NCBI GenBank assembly: GCA_030744725.1
Contig: JASLPZ010000155.1
Span: forward strand, 1 to 15,581
DNA: 15,581 bases
Direction of reading: 5' to 3'
DNA from: ARS98 sp030744725
Lineage (GTDB): Bacteria; Planctomycetota; Planctomycetia; Pirellulales; Pirellulaceae
Program-made: the position numbers and the translations under genes
Part shown: positions 7,031-14,249 of the stretch, piece after piece
Layout of the letters: each line of letters opens with the position of its first letter
Position numbering within the stretch: position 1 is the first letter of the stretch
Notes under the pieces: model-generated
The model's database searches: none
What the model was told of the DNA's origin: nothing
The model's input: only the letters and a program-made list of their open reading frames with translations

Positions 7031-9760
7031 TCAAGCTTCCGGTGCGTCACAATCGTTGCTCTGTGGTGTTTCGCGATTGGCGTCGTCGTTTTCGTCCGGT
7101 GTACTCGCCTCGGCGATGACCAGCGAATGCCGCTTCAAGAGGTACGATTGCCAAATCCACATTACCGCGCTTCCAAGCCCGACACCAACTCCCAAGAATG
7201 TCACCAGGGGATGGCTTTCGTATGACAACGTCGACAAAGCAGCGGTGGTGACGCCGGCGCCAGCGGCGATCAACTTGGCCGAGGCCACATCAATACCACT
7301 TTTCATGTCATACGCTGCGATTGCGGATCTGGTTGTGTCATTGGCCAGGTCGCGCATGGCTGACAAGTCCGAATCTTCTTCCGGTGCCTGCGAACGTGCC
7401 ACGAATTCCAGCGACTCGTCATTCTCACTTGCTTCACCAGCATTCTTCCAGGACGATTCTACTGCTGGTCGCGCCGGTTCGACCGACGCCGCGATGGAGC
7501 TGTCTCCACCACGAACACGAACCAACAGCTGGTTCATATACGCTTCGATCGAATCCTCATCTTGGCTGCCGGTGTTCCCACTCAGCGGTTGCTCAGAATC
7601 CTCTTGCGGCGCGTTGTCGACCATGCCGCTGGCAACAGGTTCGTCATGCTCTTCATCGCTGTATTGTCCCATTCGCGACAAGGCGTCGTCCGCCGCAACC
7701 GGTGACCCCGCAACCGATCGCATAGCCTCTTCGTCCACCATCGCCGAGGGCACACTGGTCGCACTCGGTGCGTCAAACGATTCCGCTGTGTGGGCAGAAG
7801 CGTCGTAACGGGGCGCACCGCCCGAAGAAAAACCGTCCTCGATGTCTATCCCATCTCTTATTTCCACAGCCTCGCGGTGGTGTGTAGGCATTCCAAACGG
7901 CATCGGTTCTACTGGCGCATGGGATGATCCGTCCGGTCTCGTTGGTTCCGTATCGAGGTGGTGTGCCTCGACAGTGGATTCTGCTGGCACGTCGCCTTGT
8001 GGCGCGTTCAGCCGATCAAACATCCGATCACGATCGGATACTGTCGGCTGTGTGGGCGCGTCGTTGGTTGGATCCTCGCTGCCAGCTTGACTGACAGGGG
8101 CCGTGGCGTGACTTGTCAGTCCCAAACCAGCGTCTCCATCAATTGCTGGCGAGAATTCGGACTCGTCAATGGTCTGCGACTGCTGCTTAATCGGTGTTTC
8201 GATGTCGTTGAGGGCATCGAACGGACCGTACTCGTGAGTTGACTCGGCTTTCGTCTGCTGTAGGGCTGCCACACGACTTGCTTTCAACTGATCCAATCGT
8301 GAAACCGGCGTCTGATGCTGCTGTTCGTTTGGAATCTCATCTTCCCATTGGAGGGGCCCTTCCGAGACGTCCGGTTCAATTCTTGAATTGCCATCCAGGT
8401 CGGCTACGGAAAGCACACCTTCGCCGACATGTTCTGGCTCGCACTCTCCTGTGACGTCTGGCGTGAACTCCTCCGTGGGAACTTGTGGCGAATCCATTGT
8501 CGGTTCCGACGCCTGCTGAATCACAATCTGGCGGTGAAGTTCCTCCAGATGTTGGAATTTGTCATGCAATTCCTGGTGCTCAGCCACCCACTTCGCTTGC
8601 ATTTCGATTTGTTGACTTTGTTGTTCTGCAAGTTGTTCCTTCAGAGCTCGAACCGACTCCCGTGTTTCCTCGGACTGCGATCCTTGAAGTTGACGATCCC
8701 CTTCAGCATCTTCGTGGTCGCATCGAAAGAGGTCGAGTTCCTGTTTCAACTGTTTCAGCTGGTTTACGCCATCGGTCAGCCGTTGCTCCAAAGTGTCATT
8801 GTTGGCCTGCCATTGGTCACGAGCTTGTTGATGGTGTTGACCGGTTTCTGTGATTCTCTTGGCAAGCTTTTCGACTTCGGCGGAAACGTCGGCAGAAACG
8901 TCGGCAGAAACTTCTGTGGAAACTTCGGCAATACGCTGTGTAAGCAATTCAGAAACTTCGGTGATACGCTGCGAATAGAGTTCGGACGTCGCATCGATCT
9001 CGACATGTTCGGAGCGAACTTGCTCCAGTTCGCGGCAGAGATCGCTCGCTGTTTGAGTGGCGCCGGCGAGTTCACTAGCGAGTCGGTCGCGCTCAGCGGC
9101 AAGCGATTCAAGCGTTGTTCCGTTGCGTTCTCGTTCGCAGTCCAATTGTCGTGAGAGACTGGCAATGGCTTCCTGCGCCAGCTTGAATTCTTGGATTTTT
9201 GATTCGCAGGTGGTCGCCTGCCCGCCATCCTGCTGCAGTACGGCGAGCTGTCCTTCAATGCGGTTGATTCTGTTTTCGATCGTGGTGGCCAGGCCGCCTA
9301 GTGACGGAGGATCCAAAGTGACGTGCCGGTTCGCACCTGACGCGAGGATTGAAGCGTCCACCCCGGGGATCGGCTGAGTGGTTGGAGGCGATTCCTGGTC
9401 GGTTACGTTGGTCACCGTCAGAAGAACTTCCAATTCGTACGGGCCGATTCGGAGCCGATCGCCCGTAAAAAGCGTGGCGTCTTGAACTTGCATCCCATTC
9501 AATGTCGTTCCAGGGGCTAGACAGCGCACTACCGCGCCGCGTTGGCCACGCAGGATGAGGCAGTGAACGGGGTGGATCCCTGGGCCGTTCAAAGGAAAGT
9601 TACACGATTCCGATGATCCGATCGTGCATTTTGGAACTCGCACGACGACCAATTGGCCCTCGCATCTGGGCCCACGAATCCGAAGCCGCAGTTCATCGTG
9701 CGGAGAACCAAGTAGCCCCTGGGGCCGTCGCTTGTCAAATATTGTCTGCAATTCCACCAT
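7031..9760 (-). CDS. FHA-domain, coiled-coil, membrane-anchored protein (planctomycete type)
   Basis: 909 residues. An FHA-like domain occupies about 27-112: CTIGSSESCNFPL, a histidine in IHPVHCLIL, and TTLNGMQV, the usual G...S...H...NG pattern of phosphothreonine-peptide binding. Residues about 150-430 are rich in E, Q, A and L with heptad-like spacing and read as a long coiled coil, including tandem EVS/DVS repeats at 264-293. The middle (about 430-800) is acidic, low in hydrophobics and probably disordered; a short basic block, YMNQLLVRVRGG, stands out within it. Two hydrophobic segments near 829-847 and 850-870 would anchor the C-terminus, leaving the FHA domain cytoplasmic. It may be a scaffold for Ser/Thr kinase signalling, but no kinase is nearby. 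Transcribed alone, with weak ribosome-binding sequence. Exact role unknown. Confidence 0.8.
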   Translation of the reverse strand: MVELQTIFDKRRPQGLLGSPHDELRLRIRGPRCEGQLVVVRVPKCTIGSSESCNFPLNGPGIHPVHCLILRGQRGAVVRCLAPGTTLNGMQVQDATLFTGDRLRIGPYELEVLLTVTNVTDQESPPTTQPIPGVDASILASGANRHVTLDPPSLGGLATTIENRINRIEGQLAVLQQDGGQATTCESKIQEFKLAQEAIASLSRQLDCERERNGTTLESLAAERDRLASELAGATQTASDLCRELEQVRSEHVEIDATSELYSQRITEVSELLTQRIAEVSTEVSADVSADVSAEVEKLAKRITETGQHHQQARDQWQANNDTLEQRLTDGVNQLKQLKQELDLFRCDHEDAEGDRQLQGSQSEETRESVRALKEQLAEQQSQQIEMQAKWVAEHQELHDKFQHLEELHRQIVIQQASEPTMDSPQVPTEEFTPDVTGECEPEHVGEGVLSVADLDGNSRIEPDVSEGPLQWEDEIPNEQQHQTPVSRLDQLKASRVAALQQTKAESTHEYGPFDALNDIETPIKQQSQTIDESEFSPAIDGDAGLGLTSHATAPVSQAGSEDPTNDAPTQPTVSDRDRMFDRLNAPQGDVPAESTVEAHHLDTEPTRPDGSSHAPVEPMPFGMPTHHREAVEIRDGIDIEDGFSSGGAPRYDASAHTAESFDAPSATSVPSAMVDEEAMRSVAGSPVAADDALSRMGQYSDEEHDEPVASGMVDNAPQEDSEQPLSGNTGSQDEDSIEAYMNQLLVRVRGGDSSIAASVEPARPAVESSWKNAGEASENDESLEFVARSQAPEEDSDLSAMRDLANDTTRSAIAAYDMKSGIDVASAKLIAAGAGVTTAALSTLSYESHPLVTFLGVGVGLGSAVMWIWQSYLLKRHSLVIAEASTPDENDDANRETPQSNDCDAPEA
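8883..8971 (-). repeat. 12-bp tandem repeats inside the FHA gene coding an EVS/DVS tract
   Basis: Read on the plus strand, GAAACGTCGGCA occurs at 8883-8894 and 8895-8906, followed by the variants GAAACTTCTGTG (8907-8918) and GAAACTTCGGCA (8919-8930). The block GAAACTTCGGYR plus ATACGCTG then recurs at 8952-8971, a 33-bp second-order repeat. In the protein this gives successive four-residue S-x-(E/D)-V units at residues 264-293 within the coiled coil. In-frame slippage expansion is the likely origin, so the copy number could vary between strains. Confidence 0.75.
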
Positions 9761-9830
9761 AACTTCGTTCGCAGCCTGTACTGGAGACTTTAACGTGAAT
9801 TGGGGATCGTTCGATGCCTACGCTGCCCGA

Positions 9831-9860
9831 CAAAAAGCACGGTCAATGAGAAAACCGTGT
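9831..9860 (-). terminator. Candidate terminator/attenuator upstream of the FHA gene
   Basis: On the minus strand, ACCGTG's partner arms (9859-9854 and 9843-9838) form a six-base-pair stem around a 10-nt loop, extended by one G-U pair and followed by CUUUUUG. On the plus strand there is no T tract, so it is directional. It lies about 70 nt upstream of the FHA start codon on the same strand with no convincing gene feeding into it, so it would be either a leader attenuator or an insulator against antisense transcription from the dksA region. Confidence 0.4.
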
Positions 9861-10222
9861 ACATGGACTTAGGTTGCAGATGGCTGGCAGTCAAAAAAGC
9901 GGCGGGGCAAATTAGGTGAAGACAGTGACAGCAGAACGGCAAATCCTGCCGATTCTCTCAGAAACAGTTAGATCTGATGGCCGGATCTGTCGATGAACGG
10001 TTTGCAACGGAGAAATCGAATACGTGGAACAAGGACGAATGCCTGGCAAGGTGGACCAAAAGTGTCCCCCTCATTGAGACGCGAATTCGACGTGAGCGGA
10101 TCGCCTGTTCAATTGGAACGATTCGCCGCAAGTTCCGATATTGCAGGTAGTTACGAGAGGGTAATTCGATCAGACTCGAATCCGACTGTACGCAGAGGAT
10201 TTCAGCCCTCCTCATCGTCAGG

Positions 10223-10236
10223 GTACGTACTATAGT
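10223..10236 (+). promoter_or_regulatory. Possible -10 region for dksA
   Basis: TATAGT at 10231-10236 matches five of six bases of the sigma-70 -10 consensus and abuts the 8-bp palindrome GTACGTAC. No recognisable -35 box lies 16-18 bp upstream. If used, the transcript would carry a leader of roughly 140 nt that includes the hairpins at 10302-10384. Confidence 0.3.
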
Positions 10237-10301
10237 TTGGTTGCCAATGATCGCCGCCCCACGAGGAGGCTGTCCGAGGCAATGGTTCAGGAACGAGGCC
10301 A

Positions 10302-10384
10302 GTCCCTAGAAAAGGGGACGTTGTATCCCGGGACTCGAAGGGGGGCACCCTTCGAAACGGGTAACTAGAGCGAAGGGTTGTCCC
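10302..10384 (+). promoter_or_regulatory. Structured 5' leader of dksA with mutually exclusive hairpins over the ribosome-binding site
   Basis: Several complementary modules are packed in 83 nt before the ATG. GTCCC (10302-10306) pairs with GGGAC (10315-10319). TCGAAGGG (10335-10342) pairs perfectly with CCCTTCGA (10348-10355) across a 5-nt loop. The same right arm, taken as ACCCTTCG (10347-10354), is perfectly complementary to CGAAGGGT (10371-10378), which contains the putative Shine-Dalgarno GAAGGG seven bases before the ATG. In that second fold GGGAC (10330-10334) can pair with GTCCC (10380-10384) as an outer helix, burying the start region. One fold leaves the ribosome site free and the other hides it. 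There is no U tract, so a transcription terminator is unlikely. The trigger is unknown. Confidence 0.5.
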
Positions 10385-10834
10385 ATGGCACGCAAAGAAG
10401 CAATTTTGAATCTGCGGCAGGTGCTCCTTAAGCGGCGCGACGCACTCCGCACGGCACTCGCTGGTGACCTAAGTCTATTGAAAGAGCTGCGCGAGCAAAC
10501 GTCTGGCGACGTCGTCGACTTTGCTTTGGACTCGGCACAAGACGAGATTAGCTCGCAGTTGGCGGAAGTCGAAAGTCGCGAGCTGGCCCACATTGAAGCC
10601 GCGCTTGAGTCAATGCGCGATGGAAAATATGGTGCCTGCGAAGCCTGCGACAAACCAATTCCACTGGCCCGACTTCAGGCCTTGCCCTATGCCGTGCTCT
10701 GTATCGATTGCCAACGCGAAGCCGAGAAAGACGGATTCACTGGCAGCGACATTGCCAACTGGGATCGACTGATTGATGCCGATGCGGGCAACAATGATGT
10801 TGTCATCAGCGACATCGAGATGGACGTTTCATGA
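10385..10834 (+). CDS. dksA: DksA/TraR-family zinc-finger regulator of RNA polymerase
   Basis: 149 residues. The N-terminal two thirds is a helical hairpin (about 5-80), the coiled coil that enters the RNA polymerase secondary channel. At its tip GDVVDFA places D42 and D45 with the same D-x-x-D spacing as the acidic tip residues D71/D74 of E. coli DksA. The C4 zinc finger is complete: CEAC at 85-88 and CIDC at 106-109, with the LARLQALPYA linker typical of the family. The C-terminal 30 residues are acidic. The protein probably adjusts transcription initiation, with or without ppGpp. The ATG is preceded by GAAGGG inside the switch-like leader. The HtrA-like gene follows 136 nt downstream on the same strand. 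Family certain; whether it is the housekeeping DksA or a paralogue is not. Confidence 0.88.
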   Translation: MARKEAILNLRQVLLKRRDALRTALAGDLSLLKELREQTSGDVVDFALDSAQDEISSQLAEVESRELAHIEAALESMRDGKYGACEACDKPIPLARLQALPYAVLCIDCQREAEKDGFTGSDIANWDRLIDADAGNNDVVISDIEMDVS

Positions 10835-10857
10835 TTGCTGGCTTGGGCAGTAAACCA

Positions 10858-10885
10858 CGGTACGCGTTTCGGCGGCGGTACGCGT
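10858..10885 (+). repeat. Paired 10-bp direct repeat upstream of the HtrA-like gene
   Basis: CGGTACGCGT occurs at 10858-10867 and again at 10876-10885, with starts 18 bp apart. The second copy extends to the near-palindrome GGTACGCGTGCC (10877-10888). The pair sits 86-113 bp before the revised protease start, a position suited to a regulator binding upstream of a promoter. No regulator is identified. Confidence 0.45.
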
Positions 10886-10910
10886 GCCAATCTGTGTTCG
10901 CTCGCTTTCA

Positions 10911-10939
10911 TTGTACGGTGTCACCTCTGTCACAGTAAT
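10911..10939 (+). promoter_or_regulatory. Weak candidate promoter for the HtrA-like gene
   Basis: TTGTAC (10911-10916) and AGTAAT (10934-10939) are separated by 17 bp, with 3/6 and 4/6 matches to the sigma-70 boxes. The direct repeat TGTCAC and the small palindrome GGTGTCACC (10917-10925) lie in the spacer. It would give a leader of about 25 nt ending in the strong AAGGAGG. An envelope-stress sigma factor site is equally possible. Confidence 0.25.
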
Positions 10940-10970
10940 TCTCTTGCTTCGTTGTCAAGGAGGACGATTG

Positions 10971-12125
10971 GTGCAGCGCCTAAATTGTCAAAAGTGGCTT
11001 CCCTGGATTTGTACGGGAGCAATGTTCTGTTTGGCCACCTGCTCAACGCCGGTCGCGTATAGTCAGGTCTTCCCTGCCTCGCTTTCTCCGGAAGCACGCG
11101 AGCAACTCTATGGTGAAGTGGACGCCGCGTTTCAGGCACTCGAGCGGCAAGGCAATTTGCTCAAGAACGTGGTACGTCTGGTCACGCCGACGGTGGTGCA
11201 CATCGAAGCCACGATCCCACCTTCGTCGAACAACAACTATCGCCGCAAGTCGGTTGAAGAGGCTGGATCAGGCGTCATTATCGAGATTGATGAGACGTTC
11301 TACGTCATCACCAACCGGCACGTGATCGACAATTCACCACTCTCGAAAATCGAAGTCCGCTTCGCCGATGGTAGGACCACCAATCCGACCAACGTCTGGT
11401 CCGATCGAACGACCGATGTGGCGGTCATGGCCATCGACATCGAGGATTTGGTGTCAGCCCGTATCGGCAATAGCGACAATGTGGAAATTGGCGACTTCGT
11501 CTTGGCCGTGGGAAGCCCATTTGGCCTCAGTCATTCGGTGACCTACGGAATCATCAGCGCCAAAGGCCGCCGCGATCTGCGGCTGGGAAACGGCGATATC
11601 AAGTATCAGGATTTCATGCAGACCGACGCCGCCATCAATCCCGGTAACAGCGGCGGACCGCTATTGAATCTGCGTGGCGAAGTGGTTGGCATCAACACTG
11701 CAATCGCCAGCAGTTCCGGCGGTAGCGAAGGGATCGGGTTTACGATCCCCGTGAACATGGCTGTCATGGTCGCTCGGCAATTGGTTTCCAAAGGCCGGAC
11801 GACGCGTGCGTATATGGGGGTCCGTCTGTATCGCAGCGCCGAATTCACGCCAGAGATCGCCTCGCGGATCGGACTAGCCCAGCCGCGTGGCGCGCTGGTT
11901 CGCTCGATCACTCCCGACGCGCCGGCCGACGCCGCCGACTTGCAGCCCTACGACGTGGTGATTCAATTCGACGGCCGGACGATCGAGGACGACGTGCACC
12001 TGGTGAAGGTCGTTGGATTTACGCCGGTCGGCAAGGATGTGGCCGTGGTGGTGCTGCGGGGCGGGAAGCGTGTCGAGTTGACACTTCGTCTCGACGATCG
12101 CAGCCGCTTCGAAGGAGATGGTTAG
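10971..12125 (+). CDS. Exported HtrA/Deg-family serine protease with one PDZ domain
   Basis: 384 residues from the GTG at 10971, chosen because AAGGAGG (10957-10963) sits exactly seven bases upstream and because this start yields a textbook signal peptide (MQRLNCQKW, hydrophobic WICTGAMFCLATC, then AYSQ). An upstream ATG at 10884 would bury that signal. The trypsin-like triad is intact: H117 in VITNRHVID, D149 in RTTDVAVMAI and S227 in NPGNSGGP. GSEGIGFTIPVNM at 251-263 closes the protease domain. A single C-terminal PDZ spans about 280-375 (GVRL, APADAADLQPYDVVIQFDGRTI). The protein should degrade or remodel misfolded periplasmic proteins. It follows dksA in the same direction and may be cotranscribed or have its own promoter. 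A LATC in the signal is not a good lipobox. Confidence 0.92.
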   Translation: MQRLNCQKWLPWICTGAMFCLATCSTPVAYSQVFPASLSPEAREQLYGEVDAAFQALERQGNLLKNVVRLVTPTVVHIEATIPPSSNNNYRRKSVEEAGSGVIIEIDETFYVITNRHVIDNSPLSKIEVRFADGRTTNPTNVWSDRTTDVAVMAIDIEDLVSARIGNSDNVEIGDFVLAVGSPFGLSHSVTYGIISAKGRRDLRLGNGDIKYQDFMQTDAAINPGNSGGPLLNLRGEVVGINTAIASSSGGSEGIGFTIPVNMAVMVARQLVSKGRTTRAYMGVRLYRSAEFTPEIASRIGLAQPRGALVRSITPDAPADAADLQPYDVVIQFDGRTIEDDVHLVKVVGFTPVGKDVAVVVLRGGKRVELTLRLDDRSRFEGDG

Positions 12126-12136
12126 ACGGTTCAGTA

Positions 12137-12153
12137 GCTCAAGACGCGTGAGC
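12137..12153. terminator. Small hairpin between convergent genes
   Basis: GCTCA (12137-12141) can pair with TGAGC (12149-12153) around a 7-nt loop, 12 nt after the protease stop and before the convergent nucleoside hydrolase. The stem is short and no U run follows, so this is only a positional candidate. Confidence 0.2.
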
Positions 12154-12204
12154 GGGTGATTCACGGCAACTTTATCCTCGCTGCGAAGCAACCCGGCAAT
12201 CAGA

Positions 12205-13146
12205 TTAGCCGCCCGTGCCGCACCGCCGCAGCCCGCGTACGACGCAATCCTTCGCGGCCGTCGCATCGACCGTCAATGCAACCTCCATATTGTTTCGCCA
12301 GATTGGATTTACGCGTCGATCGAACACCGTCGCGCCTTCGGTAAGGTGACCGCTGATCTCGACATCACCGGCGATTTCTTCGGTCCCAAACAGTTCCGGC
12401 TGCAGGACGTTCAGCAACGCCACGACACCGTTGATGAGGATGCTCTCTTCACCACGAATCTGATGGTGGGCGCGAAAGGCAAACGGTAGCATTTTCCGGA
12501 GCAAGCTACCCGCGTTGGTCGACCCGACCGGAAGTTCATCCATCACGTCGAGTGTCAAACAGACTTGTCTCGTGACATCCAGCGGGATTACTGTTTTTGT
12601 GATTGGCGAGCGGAAGACAGTTCGGGCGCTGACCGGATCACCATAAATATTGAATTCGGCGGCTGGAGTCACATTGCCACCAACGCAGACACTTCCGCCG
12701 GCAATCACGATCTGGCTCACCAGCGATGCGACTTCCGGATCGCGACGGAGGACACGCGCCAAGTTTGTGAGCGGGCCGAGGCAGATGATGGTCACCTCGT
12801 CTGGTGCCGCGTGGACTTCGTCACAAATTAGCTTGTCTGACGGGTGTTGGTGATGCAACGGAGAGATTGGGAGCCCGGCGTTTCCAAGGCCGTCGGCCCC
12901 GTGCAAGCTGGCTCCACCGACGGCTGGCCCATCTTCGATCGGCGATGCGGTGCCAACACGCGGCAAGCGAGGCGGATCCAATTGGTCAATGATGGCCTGG
13001 ACGTTTACACTGGCCTGCTCGGCGGACACATTACCGGGAACCGCCGTCACGGCTACGACCTCCAGACGGCTGTCAAAGAGCGCCATGCACATCGCCAGCG
13101 CGTCGTCGATCCCTGGATCGCAGTCAATGATCACCTTCCTTGCCAT
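12205..13146 (-). CDS. Nucleoside hydrolase (IUNH family)
   Basis: 313 residues from the ATG at 13146, which places the calcium-binding motif DCDPGIDDALA at residues 8-18 as in the family. A start at 13206 would add 20 residues and run nearly to the divergent trpD start. Further signatures are VPGNVS (36-41), CLGPLTNLA (122-130), IAGGSVCVGGNVTPAAEFNIYGDP (148-171) and GATVFDRR near 271-278. The enzyme cleaves the N-glycosidic bond of ribonucleosides to ribose and free base, and has no export signal. In the late catalytic segment the sequence reads ILINGVVALLNVLQPELF (236-253), where family members usually have an aspartate (HDP or LPD type) that ligates calcium; here the position appears to be N239. 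Activity or specificity may differ. No clear Shine-Dalgarno sequence. Confidence 0.87.
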   Translation of the reverse strand: MARKVIIDCDPGIDDALAMCMALFDSRLEVVAVTAVPGNVSAEQASVNVQAIIDQLDPPRLPRVGTASPIEDGPAVGGASLHGADGLGNAGLPISPLHHQHPSDKLICDEVHAAPDEVTIICLGPLTNLARVLRRDPEVASLVSQIVIAGGSVCVGGNVTPAAEFNIYGDPVSARTVFRSPITKTVIPLDVTRQVCLTLDVMDELPVGSTNAGSLLRKMLPFAFRAHHQIRGEESILINGVVALLNVLQPELFGTEEIAGDVEISGHLTEGATVFDRRVNPIWRNNMEVALTVDATAAKDCVVRGLRRCGTGG

Positions 13147-13232
13147 AGCGTGGAATTGTAAGATCCATGGTGTTAGGCGACAAGGCATATCCTCGGCACG
13201 AATCACACATTACAGAACTCACGAGGTTGCTG

Positions 13233-14249
13233 GTGAATCAAGATTCAAAATCAGTCATCGGACACATTTCCGGTGGCCTAGACCTAGAGATGGACGAAAT
13301 GGCGGAGGTCGTCGGATCGATCATGGAAGGCAATTGGAGCGACGACGAGATCGCATTACTTCTTAACGCGCTGCGACTAAAGGGCGAAACCGTGGCGGAA
13401 GTTGCTGGTGCCGCCCAGGCAATGAGACGGCACATGACGCCGGTTCGTACCGAACGGACTGAACTGCTCGACACTTGCGGCACGGGGGGGGACGCATCAG
13501 GCACTTTCAATATCAGTACCGCGGCCGCCCTGGTTACCGCCGCATCGGGCGTTGCCGTCGCCAAGCATGGCAATCGCAGCATCACCAGCAAGACTGGATC
13601 GGCAGACGTGCTGGCTGAATTGGGTGTCAATATCGAGGCTCCCGTTTCGACTGTCGAGAAATGCCTGAACGAACTGGGAATCTGTTTCTGTTTTGCCCCA
13701 CAACTGCACAAATCCATGAAGCATGTTGCAGCGGCTCGCCGCAAACTAGGAGTCCCTTCGATCTTCAACCTGTTGGGGCCGATCTGTAATCCCGCTTCTG
13801 CGCCCTACCAGTTGTTGGGTGTTGGCAAGCCCTATCTGCGAGACCTATTGGCTGACGCACTGAGAATGCTCGGCGCGCAACGCGCCGTCGTCGTGTCGGG
13901 GGCCGACGGACTCGATGAGGTGACAATCAGCGACGCTACGCACGTTAGTGACGTTCACAATGGCCAAGTCGAATCGCTCGTCTGGCACCCCGGCGATTTT
14001 GGAATGCAGGTCGCCAGTAAGGAGACGATGATTGTTGATGGCCCCGTCGCGAGCGCTCAGCTGATCCGCGACATTCTCAATGGCGTTGCCGGCCCATCTC
14101 GCGACATTGTCGTGATGAACGCCGCCGCGGCGCTGTGGGTGGCAGGCGTTAGTCCTTCTTTGAACGCGTGTGCGGAAAAAGCCCATGCGGCGATCGACAG
14201 CGGCGCGGCAAAGGACCTGCTGGCCAGGCTGACCCGGGCAGCTGCATGA
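13233..14249 (+). CDS. trpD: Anthranilate phosphoribosyltransferase
   Basis: 338 residues from the GTG at 13233, which has GAGG at 13223-13226 six bases upstream and gives the usual family length. An ATG at 13167 would add 22 residues with no counterpart that I know. Catalyses transfer of phosphoribose from PRPP to anthranilate, the second step committed to tryptophan. The PRPP/Mg sites are complete: CGTGGD at 82-87, NIST at 93-96, KHGNRSITSKTGSADVLAELG at 111-131, and DGLDE at 225-229 for the metal. FAPQLHKSMKHVAAARRKLG followed by FNLLGPICNP is the diagnostic anthranilate-site stretch. No other trp genes are in the window, so the pathway is dispersed, as is common in planctomycetes. The stop overlaps the next start in ATGA. 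Confidence 0.94.
   Translation: MNQDSKSVIGHISGGLDLEMDEMAEVVGSIMEGNWSDDEIALLLNALRLKGETVAEVAGAAQAMRRHMTPVRTERTELLDTCGTGGDASGTFNISTAAALVTAASGVAVAKHGNRSITSKTGSADVLAELGVNIEAPVSTVEKCLNELGICFCFAPQLHKSMKHVAAARRKLGVPSIFNLLGPICNPASAPYQLLGVGKPYLRDLLADALRMLGAQRAVVVSGADGLDEVTISDATHVSDVHNGQVESLVWHPGDFGMQVASKETMIVDGPVASAQLIRDILNGVAGPSRDIVVMNAAAALWVAGVSPSLNACAEKAHAAIDSGAAKDLLARLTRAAA

Larger units (their letters stand above)
9761..10334. other. Long intergenic region between divergent FHA and dksA genes
   Basis: About 570 bp in which I find no credible protein gene. Open frames of 80-85 codons exist on both strands around 9958-10235, but their composition (Arg/Ser rich, no family-like motifs) looks like chance. 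The region holds the minus-strand hairpin at 9831-9860, a possible -10-like TATAGT at 10231-10236 next to the palindrome GTACGTAC (10223-10230), and the start of the structured dksA leader from about 10302. An unannotated small RNA is possible but nothing specific supports it. Confidence 0.4.

Noticed and set aside
7056..9154. Long plus-strand open frames of about 240-250 codons (7056-7808 and 8429-9154)
   Set aside because: Both are antisense to the FHA gene, whose low-complexity acidic and coiled-coil coding naturally leaves the complementary frames open. No domain or ribosome-binding site supports them.
9958..10235. Overlapping 80-85 codon frames on both strands in the FHA-dksA gap
   Set aside because: Composition is Arg/Ser-rich without motifs, neither has a convincing ribosome-binding site, and two fully overlapping opposite frames argue for chance.
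10335..10355. The 8-bp hairpin before dksA as a rho-independent terminator
   Set aside because: There is no U tract after the stem; the following bases are AACGGGTAAC. The translational-switch reading fits better.
11028..11043. LATC in the protease signal peptide as a lipoprotein box
   Set aside because: Threonine before the cysteine is a poor lipobox, and a standard cleavage after AYSQ fits better.
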